From contig CALVHX010000005.1 in the NCBI GenBank assembly GCA_944329195.1, forward strand, positions 1-47,006: a stretch of DNA of 47,006 bases, written 5' to 3'. Origin of the DNA: an uncultured Bacilli bacterium. GTDB taxonomy: Bacteria > Bacillota_I > Bacilli_A > RF39 > UBA660. The notes below the pieces were generated by a model. That model did not search any database. It was not told where the DNA came from and saw only the letters and a list, made by a program, of their open reading frames with translations. Every line of letters begins with the position of its first letter. Position 1 is the stretch's first letter. Shown here piece by piece: positions 25,575 through 34,658 of the stretch. A program made the translations under genes and the position numbers.

Positions 25575-26357
25575 TCATAATGTATATTTCTTAACTATAT
25601 TTAATATTTGATCATGTGATATACCATTTGTAATAATAGCACCCTTTATAGACGCATCATACCGCTGCTCACTGCCATATAAATCAGTCACTTTACCACC
25701 AGCCTCTGTAACGATAAGATATGATGCTGCTAGATCACAATGCCCATGTTCAGTACCGGGAAATATATCACACGAAAAATAACCAGTTGCAATAGCCATA
25801 CAACTCCTAGCAACACTTCCAATAGAAGATATTTTAGAAGACTCTTTTAATTCTTTAATTAGTAACACTTCATCAATTATATCATTACTAAATATTTCAA
25901 TGTTCGTTCTATATCCCAAATCACCTAACATTCTAGCATTGACACAAATCTTAACGCCATTACAATAAGCACCTCCCCCCTTGACAGAATAATACATTTT
26001 ATCTTCGTTTACATTGTACACTACTCCAACAATCGGCTCTCCATCATAAACCAAAGCCAGAGAAAAAACAAATACAGGAATATGATTAACATACATACCA
26101 GTTCCATCTAAAGGATCACATACCCATATGTATTTTGAGTTATTATTATAACTTTCTTCTTCACCGCTTACAGAATGATCGCTATACCTATCTTTTACCT
26201 TATCTATCAAATAACTATTTATTTTTTTATCTACTAAAGTGACAACTGTTTTATCCTCTTTATAGTTTAAAATAATATCATCATGATAAAAGTCCATCAT
26301 AACTTTACCCGCATACAAAGCAATCTCTTTTGCAAATTGTAAATAATCATTATACAT
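25575..26357 (-). CDS. Inositol monophosphatase-family phosphatase
   Basis: 260 residues from ATG 26357 (AGGAGG 11 bases upstream; the GTG four codons earlier lies within that site). Metal-site motifs: GEEE, CDPLDGTGMY (the D-P-L-D-G-T core) and HGHCDLAASYLIVTEAGG near the C-terminus. The family removes phosphate from inositol phosphate, PAP (CysQ) or fructose-1,6-bisphosphate; the substrate cannot be told here. It stands as a single gene. Confidence 0.88.
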   Translation of the reverse strand: MYNDYLQFAKEIALYAGKVMMDFYHDDIILNYKEDKTVVTLVDKKINSYLIDKVKDRYSDHSVSGEEESYNNNSKYIWVCDPLDGTGMYVNHIPVFVFSLALVYDGEPIVGVVYNVNEDKMYYSVKGGGAYCNGVKICVNARMLGDLGYRTNIEIFSNDIIDEVLLIKELKESSKISSIGSVARSCMAIATGYFSCDIFPGTEHGHCDLAASYLIVTEAGGKVTDLYGSEQRYDASIKGAIITNGISHDQILNIVKKYTL

Positions 26358-26418
26358 GTACCATAACACCTCCTCTTATTAACTTCCATAAACATGACGT
26401 ACTCTTAATATAAATATA

Positions 26419-27975
26419 CTATACGTTTACATTATAATTATATGTACTAAAATCATCTATAATCAAGCTAACAGAAGAAGAAATCCCATTACCTTGATTA
26501 GGTTTGATTAAATAAAAAGCAAAATCAATCATAAATAGAAAAAGCAAAATAATAGTTACTAATTTAATAAACTTTTTATCTATGTTATGAAATAACTTAA
26601 TTAAAAATGGTGATAGGAAATAAATACTAATACAACAGCCAAAACCAAAAACGAGAAGACCCTCCAAGCAGATTCTACCATTAATATTTAAAAAGTACCC
26701 TGTATAATCCCACCATCGCGCCTGATATAAAGCTTCCATATACCATGAAGTAAAGTATTCAATAACACCACAAGATATCATTGACAAAAAGAAAACCTTA
26801 ACTGGATTATCCCTGTATCTATAAAAGAGAAGAAAAGTAATAACACCACCAAATCCATATATTGTAAGCCAAGGCCCATATAAAGTTCCCCTATTGACAA
26901 AAACACCATCGAAAAATAAATGGAGCAAAACTTCCCATATATAACCAATTATTGAAAAAGAGAAAAAAAGTAATATAACATCCCAAAAATTATACTCAAC
27001 TTTTTCATCTTTAACTTTCTTGTTCACTTTCTTGATATTAGGATACTCATTCTCACAAACACTAACATTCAAATATTCAAGTAATAATAAATTATAATTC
27101 TCTTCTTTTTTATTAATATACTCATTTCTCCTGCACATATAAAGTTCTGCATATGTAGCTTCTCTATAAGGATTTGTGAACAACAAATTAAAAATATTTA
27201 AACTCATAAACCCAAGTATATAACACCATATAAAAGAAAGATCTAATAAAAACATCTTCCATTTATAACCCTTAACCATTTTAGCAGAAAGCCTTAAAAC
27301 ATCACGTGATTTCATCTGTGGATTTTCCGCTAAAATATAAGGAACAAAAAAATACGAATAATGTTTTACAATACCACCAATTATTGTAAGAGACCAAAGA
27401 AATGTATATAATTCTCTTTTAAACATAGTAACAGCTACACTTTTATAATTTTTATCTTGATAACAAAAAAGAATTCTCCCAAGTCTAGTCCGCCTATATC
27501 TTCTGTTTTCCAGAAAAAAGCGGGCCTTACCAACCTTAATAACATTACAAAATAAGTACCAATATAAAAAGCTAATAAAAGCACCTATCAATATTACAAT
27601 ACTAGATCCCAGCCTATTTTTAAATATTATCTGATTAAAAGCATTTAGAACACCAAATAAAAAAGAATCAGATTTATTAACATTATTAACAATAGTAGCC
27701 AAAACTCCTCTAGTTGCCTTCCCCAAATATTTATTCATATAACCTTTAATCTCATCAGAAGAAGCCATAAAATCATCAACAATTTCTGAATTACTCTTTA
27801 TACTTAGAGAATTATTTACTATTGGATAATTAGAACCAACATAGTCAAACCCTTTTCTAAAGAAGCTAATAGTAGTTCCTCCCGTAACAACAGTCACTAT
27901 AAAACAGACCGCTACTAACTTCCAATAATTACTACTAAATATTTTATATCCATCCCTCTTAATTTTCTTTATCAT
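26419..27975 (-). CDS. DUF975 / CmpB-type fused membrane protein
   Basis: 518 residues with about ten hydrophobic helices. The N-terminal half looks like a DUF975-type integral membrane region (LVAVCFIVTVVTGG ... RELYTFLWSLTIIGGIVKHYSYFFVPYILAENP). The C-terminal half (about 330-500) matches the CmpB family, annotated as putative ABC transporter permease (IIGYIWEVLLHL, RGTLYGPWLTIYGFGG, MEALYQARWWDYTG). No ATPase gene is adjacent, so transport is unproven. Joining both families in one chain is worth noting; I cannot tell how common it is. Confidence 0.7.
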   Translation of the reverse strand: MIKKIKRDGYKIFSSNYWKLVAVCFIVTVVTGGTTISFFRKGFDYVGSNYPIVNNSLSIKSNSEIVDDFMASSDEIKGYMNKYLGKATRGVLATIVNNVNKSDSFLFGVLNAFNQIIFKNRLGSSIVILIGAFISFLYWYLFCNVIKVGKARFFLENRRYRRTRLGRILFCYQDKNYKSVAVTMFKRELYTFLWSLTIIGGIVKHYSYFFVPYILAENPQMKSRDVLRLSAKMVKGYKWKMFLLDLSFIWCYILGFMSLNIFNLLFTNPYREATYAELYMCRRNEYINKKEENYNLLLLEYLNVSVCENEYPNIKKVNKKVKDEKVEYNFWDVILLFFSFSIIGYIWEVLLHLFFDGVFVNRGTLYGPWLTIYGFGGVITFLLFYRYRDNPVKVFFLSMISCGVIEYFTSWYMEALYQARWWDYTGYFLNINGRICLEGLLVFGFGCCISIYFLSPFLIKLFHNIDKKFIKLVTIILLFLFMIDFAFYLIKPNQGNGISSSVSLIIDDFSTYNYNVNV

Positions 27976-28023
27976 ACTACCAACTACTTCCTATTACATT
28001 TTATCACAAACATAATAAAAATA

Positions 28024-28869
28024 CTATTCTTTATCATAGTCATCCAAAAAACTATGTTTAACACCATTCTTTTTATAACTAATAACTCCATCTATATTAA
28101 CATTATCGAGAGCTTTAAAAATACTCATATCAACATTAGAATTAATTTTTTTAATATCATGTATAAGCATTTTAATTTCTTCTCTTTTACTACTTTTTTT
28201 ATCTGCGTCTTTAACAAATTTACAAGCGCAATCAATAAACTTTAAATTATTACTTCGCGCCCAAAATATAATAGAGTCCTCATGGACAAAATATAATGGT
28301 CTAATCAATTCTAAACCCGGAAAATTATCACTATGTAGTTTCGGAAGCATCGTCTTTACTTCCGAACCATAAAAAATATTAAGAAGCGTCGTCTCAATCA
28401 CATCATCAAAATGATGACCCAAAGCTATCTTATTACAACCATACTCTTTAGCTTTATTATATAAAGCTCCTCTTCTCATTCTAGCACACATATAACAAGG
28501 ACTATCTGCTTTCATATTGACAACACTTTCAAAAATATCCGACTCAAATATTTCTATGTTTAGATTTAATATTTTAGAAATATTTATAATATCCGCTCTA
28601 TGCTTTTCACTATATCCCGGATCCATAACCACATATTTAGCCTCAAAACAAAACTTACCATGTCTAATAAGCTCTTCAATGCACTTTGCTAGCAAAAAAG
28701 AATCTTTACCTCCAGATATACAAACCATTATTTTGTCATTTTCCTGTATCAAATTGTACTCCTGAACAGCCTTAACAAATTTACTCCATATATCTTTTCT
28801 AAACTTCTTAATAATACTTCTTTCGATCTTTTTATATCTTTCCACAAAATCACCAATAGTATTATACAC
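28024..28869 (-). CDS. ttcA: TtcA-like tRNA 2-thiolation PP-loop ATPase
   Basis: 281 residues. PP-loop SGGKDS (about 50-55) for ATP-dependent adenylation, CYMCARMRRG with the C-x2-C that holds an iron-sulfur cluster, GHHFDD, and a further Cys pair (DCACKF). This is the TtcA type that thiolates cytidine-32 of tRNA. Related PP-loop proteins act on other positions, so the tRNA target is likely but not sure. It is separate from the rubrerythrin operon by a terminator. Confidence 0.82.
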   Translation of the reverse strand: MYNTIGDFVERYKKIERSIIKKFRKDIWSKFVKAVQEYNLIQENDKIMVCISGGKDSFLLAKCIEELIRHGKFCFEAKYVVMDPGYSEKHRADIINISKILNLNIEIFESDIFESVVNMKADSPCYMCARMRRGALYNKAKEYGCNKIALGHHFDDVIETTLLNIFYGSEVKTMLPKLHSDNFPGLELIRPLYFVHEDSIIFWARSNNLKFIDCACKFVKDADKKSSKREEIKMLIHDIKKINSNVDMSIFKALDNVNIDGVISYKKNGVKHSFLDDYDKE

Positions 28870-28881
28870 TATATTAACATA

Positions 28882-28912
28882 AAAAAAAAGAAAAAGCCCA
28901 ATTTTGGACTTT
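28882..28912 (-). terminator. Terminator of the PerR-rubrerythrin operon
   Basis: On the minus strand AAAGTCC (28906-28912) pairs with GGGCTTT (28893-28899) around a 6-base loop, one G-U, followed by a long T-rich tail (28882-28892). Confidence 0.8.
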
Positions 28913-28952
28913 ACAAATCATATTAAACATAAAATTAAGTTTAATTTTTTCA

Positions 28953-29492
28953 CTAATAATTTTCTTTTTTAATTTCAAAATATGCCTGAGAATGATTACA
29001 TACAGGACAAACTTTAGGCGCTTCTTTACCAATAACAATATGTCCACAATTCCTACATTGCCATATTTTATCACCATCTCTAGAAAATACTAAACCATCC
29101 TTGACATTAGCAAGAAGTTTTCTATATCTCTCTTCGTGTTCCTTTTCTATTTTGGCAACTTCTTCAAACAAATATGCAATTCTCGTAAATCCCTCTTCTC
29201 TAGCAGTTTCTGCAAACTCTTTATACATATCTGTCCACTCGTAATTTTCTCCTTCTGCTGCTGCTAATAAATTTTCAGCAGTACCAGGAATATCGCCACC
29301 ATTAAGTTCTTTAAACCACATTTTAGCATGTTCCTTCTCATTATTAGCAGTCTCTTCAAATATCGCAGCAATTTGTTCATAACCATCTTTCCTTGCCTTT
29401 GAAGCAAAATATGTGTATTTATTTCTTGCTTGTGACTCACCAGCAAAAGCAGTCATTAAATTTGCTTCTGTTTTACTTCCCTTTAATTCCAT
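28953..29492 (-). CDS. rbr: Rubrerythrin
   Basis: 179 residues. An N-terminal ferritin-like diiron domain has the E-x-x-x-H-type pairs ([43 protein letters not shown]), and the C-terminal rubredoxin domain has CRNCGH and [11 protein letters not shown]. The enzyme reduces hydrogen peroxide to water in anaerobes. Its start lies inside the end of perR (20-base overlap) with AAGGAGG before the ATG, so the two are co-transcribed and PerR controls it. Confidence 0.95.
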   Translation of the reverse strand: MELKGSKTEANLMTAFAGESQARNKYTYFASKARKDGYEQIAAIFEETANNEKEHAKMWFKELNGGDIPGTAENLLAAAEGENYEWTDMYKEFAETAREEGFTRIAYLFEEVAKIEKEHEERYRKLLANVKDGLVFSRDGDKIWQCRNCGHIVIGKEAPKVCPVCNHSQAYFEIKKENY

Positions 29493-29859
29493 ACTTTTTC
29501 TCCTCCTTTAAACATTTTTGACAAAAGCCTTTAAAATTAATTTCATAATCCATTACTAAATTATCACCAATATAATCCGTATCTTCAAAATAATTTTCGA
29601 AAACATCAATAACAGAACCACACTTGTCACATATAAAATGCGAATGTCGATTTTTTTTATCGAATCTGTCCACTCCGTCAATAATTAGCTTTCTTATCAT
29701 GCCGTTATCGACAAGCTGCGACAAATTACGATAAACTGTCCCCAAACTAATATTTGGAATTGTTTTCTTAGATAGTTCATATATTTGATAGGCACTTAAA
29801 TGCTCATTACTTTCATTAATAATAGATAAAATAAGATTTTTTTGTCTTGTATTACGCAT
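29473..29859 (-). CDS. perR: PerR/Fur-family peroxide regulator
   Basis: 128 residues. Fur-type winged helix ([27 protein letters not shown]), then the metal region with [10 protein letters not shown] and CQKC: both C-x2-C structural zinc knuckles are present. PerR senses peroxide by iron-catalysed His oxidation and represses peroxide-defence genes. It heads an operon with rubrerythrin, and a palindrome like a PerR box lies directly upstream, so it should repress itself and rbr. Fur or Zur cannot be fully excluded, but the rbr partner argues for PerR. Confidence 0.88.
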   Translation of the reverse strand: MRNTRQKNLILSIINESNEHLSAYQIYELSKKTIPNISLGTVYRNLSQLVDNGMIRKLIIDGVDRFDKKNRHSHFICDKCGSVIDVFENYFEDTDYIGDNLVMDYEINFKGFCQKCLKEEKKYGIKGK

Positions 29860-29873
29860 TTTAACTCCTTATC

Positions 29874-29886
29874 AGTAATGATTACT
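29874..29886. promoter_or_regulatory. PerR-box-like operator
   Basis: AGTAATGATTACT is a perfect 6-1-6 palindrome close to the Bacillus PerR box (TTATAATNATTATAA). It begins 15 bases before the perR start codon and just downstream of the -10 box at 29895-29900, so binding would block the transcription start. Confidence 0.75.
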
Positions 29887-29894
29887 ACTAATTA

Positions 29895-29924
29895 AGTATA
29901 ACATCTATCCACAACTTATGTCAA
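29895..29924 (-). promoter_or_regulatory. perR-rbr promoter
   Basis: TTGACA (29919-29924), an 18-base spacer, TATACT (29895-29900) on the minus strand, with the PerR-like operator directly after it. Confidence 0.75.
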
Positions 29925-29939
29925 TAACAATTAAATAAG

Positions 29940-29968
29940 TTTACAAATCAAAACATATACCATATACT
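29940..29968 (+). promoter_or_regulatory. Promoter of the DUF5661 gene
   Basis: TTTACA (29940-29945), a 17-base spacer, TATACT (29963-29968). It is divergent from the perR promoter and starts transcription about 10 bases before the ATG at 29983, so the leader is very short. Confidence 0.6.
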
Positions 29969-29982
29969 AAATTGGTGATAAA

Positions 29983-30249
29983 ATGTTTAACTTAGAAGAT
30001 GTTTTCTATGTAGCTAAAATATTAGATATTAAGTTTGAAAAGTTTACCCCAGAAGAATTGCTAATAGGAATGAATGTCGAATTAGAACACGGTTTAATTA
30101 ACCCTGGAACAAATGTCACAAACAATGATGCTATATTAACTGCTAAAATAGCTTTAGCACATCTAAATGAATATCCAAATTACTATAACAAAGATTACGG
30201 TCTTTTAGTATTCGAAAACTTTCTAAAATTTAAAATGAGTGAAAACTAA
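29983..30249 (+). CDS. DUF5661-like small protein
   Basis: 88 residues, soluble. The segment FTPEELLIGMNVELEHGLINPGTNVTNND followed by TAKIALAHLNEYPNYY matches, from memory, the DUF5661 family, which has no known function and keeps this N-V-E-L-E-H-G and A-H-L-N-E pattern. The His/Glu pairs could bind metal. It is a lone gene on the plus strand, divergent from perR and ending 1 base before the convergent MurD-MurC gene. Confidence 0.72.
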   Translation: MFNLEDVFYVAKILDIKFEKFTPEELLIGMNVELEHGLINPGTNVTNNDAILTAKIALAHLNEYPNYYNKDYGLLVFENFLKFKMSEN

Positions 30250-30250
30250 T

Positions 30251-32962
30251 TCATTCGTTTTTCTTTACTAACAAATCAGATAATTTTGTAATATTTCCCG
30301 CACCAAGAGTAAGAATCAAATCATCTTTTTGTACATACTGTTCCAAATAAATCTTAATCTTTTCATAATCACTAATATGAAAAGCCTCTTTTCCATATTT
30401 TTTAATTTCTCTAATTATATCTCCTACTTTAACACCATAACTATTAACTTCACGTGCTGCATATATATCGGTAATTATAATATGATCAAACTTACTTAAA
30501 ACCCTAGCAAAATCTTTTTTATGTCTATACACTCTAGAGTAAGTATGTGGTTCAAAAATAACCCATGATTTATTATACTTTTTACCATGAATCGCTTCAC
30601 AGGTTGCCTCTATTTCCGTAGGATGATGTCCATAATCATCAAATACCTTTGCCAATTTAAAATTACCCTTGTACTCAAGCCGCCTAGAAGCACCATTATA
30701 TTTTTTTAAACCCTCTACGATCATATCAAAACTAATACCATAAATATCTGCCATTGCAATTGCAGCCATAGCATTAGAAACATTATGCCTTCCAGGAACA
30801 GATAACTTTACATTTCCAAGTTCTTTACCAAATTTAATTACTGTAAAAAGGCCATAACCATCATCATCATAAGAAATATCTTTAGCCATATAGTCAGATT
30901 CATTTTCTACTCCATATGTAAAAACTTTTGCTTTAGTATGACTAGCAAGTTCATTAGAATTATCATCATCATTATTGATAACTAAATAACCATCATTAGG
31001 TAAATGACTTACATATCTATTAAATGATTTTTTAATATTACTCAAATTCTTAAAATAATCCAAATGATCATTATCTATATTCAAAACAATCGCAGCTTTT
31101 TGTTTAAAAGACAAAAAACTATCCGAATATTCACAAGCTTCCACAATAAAAGTATCACTACTTCCAATTCTATAATTACCACCAATATTACTTAAAATAC
31201 TCCCAACCTGTATAGTAGGATCATAACTACTTTCCAAAAAGATACAAGAAAGCATTGAAGTAGTACTAGTTTTACCATGAGTACCAGCAACACCTATCGT
31301 ATTTGAATAAAGTTTAGTAATCTCTCCTAAATATTTTCCCCTTTCCATCATAGGAATACTCCTACTTTTGGCCTCTATCATTTCTTCATTATCCTCTTTA
31401 ATAGCGGCAGTATAAACAATAAAATCAATGTCATCAGTAATATTCTCTTTTCTTTGAGGAATAAAAACCTTAATACCCTTCTTCTCTAACTTTTTAGTAA
31501 TATCAGTAGAGGCTCTATCACTACCACATACATTATATCCCATGCTCAATAGTATCTCGGCAATACCACTCATACTTATACCACCAATACCCATCATATA
31601 AATTTTATTATAATTACCAAGAACTTTTTTCTTACCGCACTTTAATATTAAACTTTTAAAAAGTTCCCCTCTTGTTTCAAAATTTGGAAATTGATCCCAA
31701 GAAGCGCAAGCAGGACTTAAGAGAATTATATCACCACTGACAGATTTACTATAAGCAAGATATGTAGCCTCTTCTAAAGTATCGACAGTATAACACTCAA
31801 CATCAAATCTTCTACAAAAATCATTAATTCTATTTTTTGTTTCACCATAACATATTATCAATTTTATATGTTTTAAATAATCACTCAATTCATCAAATAA
31901 GTGTCCTCTATCTAAACCACCCATAATTAATATAGTTGGTTCAGTAAAAGAAGAAAGAGCAATCTTAGTTGACTCTACATTAGTACTTTTAGAATCATTA
32001 TACACTTTTCTACCATTAATATTACCAACAAATTCAAGCCTGTGTTCCACACCACTAAAGCCTTTGATAACTTCTTTAATAATATCATCAGCCACCCCAT
32101 ACACCTTTGTAGCAAGAATAGCACACATAATATTTTCATAATTATGTTTACCTCTTAAAATCACATCTTTTGTATCAATAAATTTGACACCATCATAGTA
32201 AATAAAACCATTACTATAATAACATTTAGCGCCATCTATACAAGAAAAATAATACTTAGTACTAGCAATATCACCAGTCAATTCTATTTCCTCTTCATTG
32301 TCCTTATTAATAATAGCAACATCTCTATCAGTATGGTTCATAAAAATTTTCTTCTTAACCCTTTTATATTTCTCGTGTCCATCATGAAAATCAGTATGGC
32401 ATTCATAAATATTAGTCATAACCGAAACATTAGTTTTAAAATCATACATATCACATAACTGATGATCTGATATTTCCATAACCAAATAATCATCTTCTCT
32501 AATATCATTTACAAAATGACATAGAGGAGTCCCTATATTACCCGCTAGAAAAACTCTATCACCAAATGCTCTTCTCATTATTTGATATATAATACTAGTA
32601 GTGGTAGTCTTACCATTCGAACCAGTAATTCCGATAATATTTACGCTTTTATCTAAATAATGATAGGCAACTTCAACCTCATTTATAACAGGAATATTAA
32701 GCTCTTTAGCTTTTAAAACACAAGGATGGTTGTACTTAATCCCAGGATTTTTAACCATTATATCATAACTAGAATCCAATATATCTTCAGGATTATCGCA
32801 GACTTTGAAAGTAACACCTAAAGATTCTAACTCAATAACATTTTTTTTATCTTGCTCTTTCATATCAGTAATAAAAACATTATTATCTTTAGCCAAAATC
32901 TTTGCTACTTCATAACCACTTCTGGCCATTCCCAATATAAAAAAATTTTTATTTTTATACAT
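30251..32962 (-). CDS. MurD-MurC fusion (peptidoglycan precursor ligases)
   Basis: 903 residues carrying two complete Mur ligases in one frame. Residues 1 to about 440 are MurD: N-terminal ILGMARSGYEVA (9-20), ATP loop GITGSNGKTTTT (111-122), MEISDHQL (162-169), HRLEFVG (307-313), DSKSTN (323-328) and MGGLDRG (347-353). Residues about 453-903 are MurC: IYMMGIGGISMSGIAEIL (454-471), AGTHGKTSTTSM (559-570), EACEYSDSFL, NIDNDHLDYF, RRLEYKG and DDYGHHPTE. MurC adds L-Ala and MurD adds D-Glu to UDP-N-acetylmuramic acid, so the protein joins two consecutive cytoplasmic steps, with the later enzyme at the N-terminus. The linker is only about 12 residues and Lys-rich. No frameshift or spurious join is visible. 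Confidence 0.92.
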   Translation of the reverse strand: MYKNKNFFILGMARSGYEVAKILAKDNNVFITDMKEQDKKNVIELESLGVTFKVCDNPEDILDSSYDIMVKNPGIKYNHPCVLKAKELNIPVINEVEVAYHYLDKSVNIIGITGSNGKTTTTSIIYQIMRRAFGDRVFLAGNIGTPLCHFVNDIREDDYLVMEISDHQLCDMYDFKTNVSVMTNIYECHTDFHDGHEKYKRVKKKIFMNHTDRDVAIINKDNEEEIELTGDIASTKYYFSCIDGAKCYYSNGFIYYDGVKFIDTKDVILRGKHNYENIMCAILATKVYGVADDIIKEVIKGFSGVEHRLEFVGNINGRKVYNDSKSTNVESTKIALSSFTEPTILIMGGLDRGHLFDELSDYLKHIKLIICYGETKNRINDFCRRFDVECYTVDTLEEATYLAYSKSVSGDIILLSPACASWDQFPNFETRGELFKSLILKCGKKKVLGNYNKIYMMGIGGISMSGIAEILLSMGYNVCGSDRASTDITKKLEKKGIKVFIPQRKENITDDIDFIVYTAAIKEDNEEMIEAKSRSIPMMERGKYLGEITKLYSNTIGVAGTHGKTSTTSMLSCIFLESSYDPTIQVGSILSNIGGNYRIGSSDTFIVEACEYSDSFLSFKQKAAIVLNIDNDHLDYFKNLSNIKKSFNRYVSHLPNDGYLVINNDDDNSNELASHTKAKVFTYGVENESDYMAKDISYDDDGYGLFTVIKFGKELGNVKLSVPGRHNVSNAMAAIAMADIYGISFDMIVEGLKKYNGASRRLEYKGNFKLAKVFDDYGHHPTEIEATCEAIHGKKYNKSWVIFEPHTYSRVYRHKKDFARVLSKFDHIIITDIYAAREVNSYGVKVGDIIREIKKYGKEAFHISDYEKIKIYLEQYVQKDDLILTLGAGNITKLSDLLVKKNE

Positions 32963-33032
32963 ACCATCACCTAGATTAATTATATCACTTCTATAAAAAT
33001 AAGTAAAATCCTTATTTATAAAATAAAATTCA

Positions 33033-33062
33033 AGTATACTACCATTATAAATATAGTAACAA
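33033..33062 (-). promoter_or_regulatory. Promoter of the MurD-MurC gene
   Basis: TTGTTA (33057-33062), 18 bases, TATACT (33033-33038) on the minus strand, about 70 bases before the start codon. Confidence 0.5.
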
Positions 33063-33180
33063 ATTATCTAATTATTCACAAATTAGTAAAAAAATGCATC
33101 ATAAGCACAGTATATTGAACTAATAAAGCAAGCCTATAATCTTTTTATGTCATTTTTACTAAAGATTTTATAGTTTACAT

Positions 33181-33846
33181 TTAAATATACTTATCTTTTC
33201 CGCTAAGTGTTTTAGCCATTTTTTTACCCGAAGCGTCTTGGCCATAAGCACCTATTTCTTCATTCAAACCTGAAAAGTATTCTTCCCTATTAACACATTG
33301 TCCCCCCAAAAGCATTACAGTCTTCTTATCTATACTATCAAGATTAGCAATATTTCTAGCAATTAAAAGCTTTTCATCTAAACTAAACGTATAATTATTT
33401 AATAAAAATTTATATACAAACACAACGATTTTCGCTTGACTAATTATTTCTGCCCCTTCAAGTGCTATTCCTATTTTTATTGCATTCCTATCAGTTAAAA
33501 GTTTACATGCATAGTAAGCGTTATACTCTTCTTTCGCCGCATTAATTATTTTAGCGGCAGCAATTACAATATCATTATCAATTAAATCAGCATTAGTTAA
33601 AACTTTAATCAAATATGCCAACACTTCTTCTCGTGCACTAGTTAACAAATCACTAGCGGCAACAATATCACAATCATTCTTATACATTAGAATAATATCC
33701 GTAACCACATTAAATAGTCTCTTATCCACTAAAGCTAACTTTTCAAGTATAGCTTCATCCTTACTAAGTACAAACTTTATATCATCTATTGGCCGATTTG
33801 TCATCTTCAGTTTACCAATTAAACTATCCACAAGTTCTTTTCTCAT
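33181..33846 (-). CDS. Alpha-helical hypothetical protein
   Basis: 221 residues, almost wholly alpha-helical. It seems to consist of loosely repeated units of about 30 residues, each with small residues and charged ends (for example VAASDLLTSAREEVLAYLIKV and IAAAKIINAAKEEYNAYYACKLL), a shape like HEAT or TPR scaffolds. No catalytic motif, signal peptide or membrane segment. No family is recognised. It is 74 bases behind the next unknown gene and may share its transcript. Confidence 0.6.
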   Translation of the reverse strand: MRKELVDSLIGKLKMTNRPIDDIKFVLSKDEAILEKLALVDKRLFNVVTDIILMYKNDCDIVAASDLLTSAREEVLAYLIKVLTNADLIDNDIVIAAAKIINAAKEEYNAYYACKLLTDRNAIKIGIALEGAEIISQAKIVVFVYKFLLNNYTFSLDEKLLIARNIANLDSIDKKTVMLLGGQCVNREEYFSGLNEEIGAYGQDASGKKMAKTLSGKDKYI

Positions 33847-33920
33847 AATACTACCCTTTCTCTAACCGCTAATATCTATACACCAATATTCATAAGATCA
33901 TATTTACACGTTCTTAAAAA

Positions 33921-34526
33921 TCAACTTACAATATAACTTTTATAAACTATTGAATACCCAAGTTCATTAAAAAACTCCACATTTTTTTCAAAAATAATAA
34001 AACTAATATTATCAAAGTCTTGCTTTTTAAAATAATTATCAATCATTGAAATAGTAGTTTCATCTTGTATATTTTGTCTTACCAAATTACAATAAAACAT
34101 TTTTTTAAAAGCAAAATATCTTATTGTTTTCATCTCTATATCCACTAACTTTTCCTTTAAATTATTATTTTCAATATAACCAGTAAGTGAAACGCCTACT
34201 TCTTTGACTTTATATACAGAATCTAAAACAGAAATCAATTTCTTATCAAATACATCAATAATTAAGTGATTATTAAATGATAAACTCTTTGTCAAAAAAG
34301 ATATACAATCCTTTACCTCATTTTCTTTTATTTTATTTCTAACATAAATGATAGCAATTTTATCTTCATCACTTAAAGCATCAAATCCCATAATAAAAGT
34401 ATTATCATTCTTAATGCCAAAATAAGAAACTTTATCAATATTTTTTTCTAAATCATTAGCCTCATTTAGAGATAAATCTCTAATAAAAGCATCTATATTT
34501 TCCTTATTTAACTTTTCAATTTTCAT
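33921..34526 (-). CDS. Hypothetical protein, possibly GNAT fold
   Basis: 201 residues, soluble. The order of strands (YFGIKNDNTFIMGFDAL, KIAIIYV, HLIIDVF) and the C-terminal FFNELGYSIVYKSYIVS recall an N-acetyltransferase (GNAT) fold, but the acetyl-CoA binding motif (Q/R-x-x-G-x-G/A) is not seen. It may be a decayed or non-catalytic member. AGGAG lies before the ATG. It is divergent from the serine hydrolase gene. Confidence 0.5.
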   Translation of the reverse strand: MKIEKLNKENIDAFIRDLSLNEANDLEKNIDKVSYFGIKNDNTFIMGFDALSDEDKIAIIYVRNKIKENEVKDCISFLTKSLSFNNHLIIDVFDKKLISVLDSVYKVKEVGVSLTGYIENNNLKEKLVDIEMKTIRYFAFKKMFYCNLVRQNIQDETTISMIDNYFKKQDFDNISFIIFEKNVEFFNELGYSIVYKSYIVS

Positions 34527-34611
34527 AATTACTCCTCACCTAATATTATACACTATAATTACATAATTTCAAATACTAATATAAGAAACACTAAACAAAT
34601 AGATAATATAC

Positions 34612-34641
34612 TTGATTATGATAACAACAATGTGATAGAAT
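34612..34641 (+). promoter_or_regulatory. Promoter of the serine hydrolase gene
   Basis: TTGATT (34612-34617), 18 bases, TAGAAT (34636-34641), followed by AGAGG and the ATG at 34659. Confidence 0.55.
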
Positions 34642-34658
34642 TAAAATAGAGGTATAAT

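Noticed and set aside
28874-29077. 67-residue ORF overlapping the rubrerythrin end
   Set aside because: Frame-shadow of the rubrerythrin gene that runs into its terminator.
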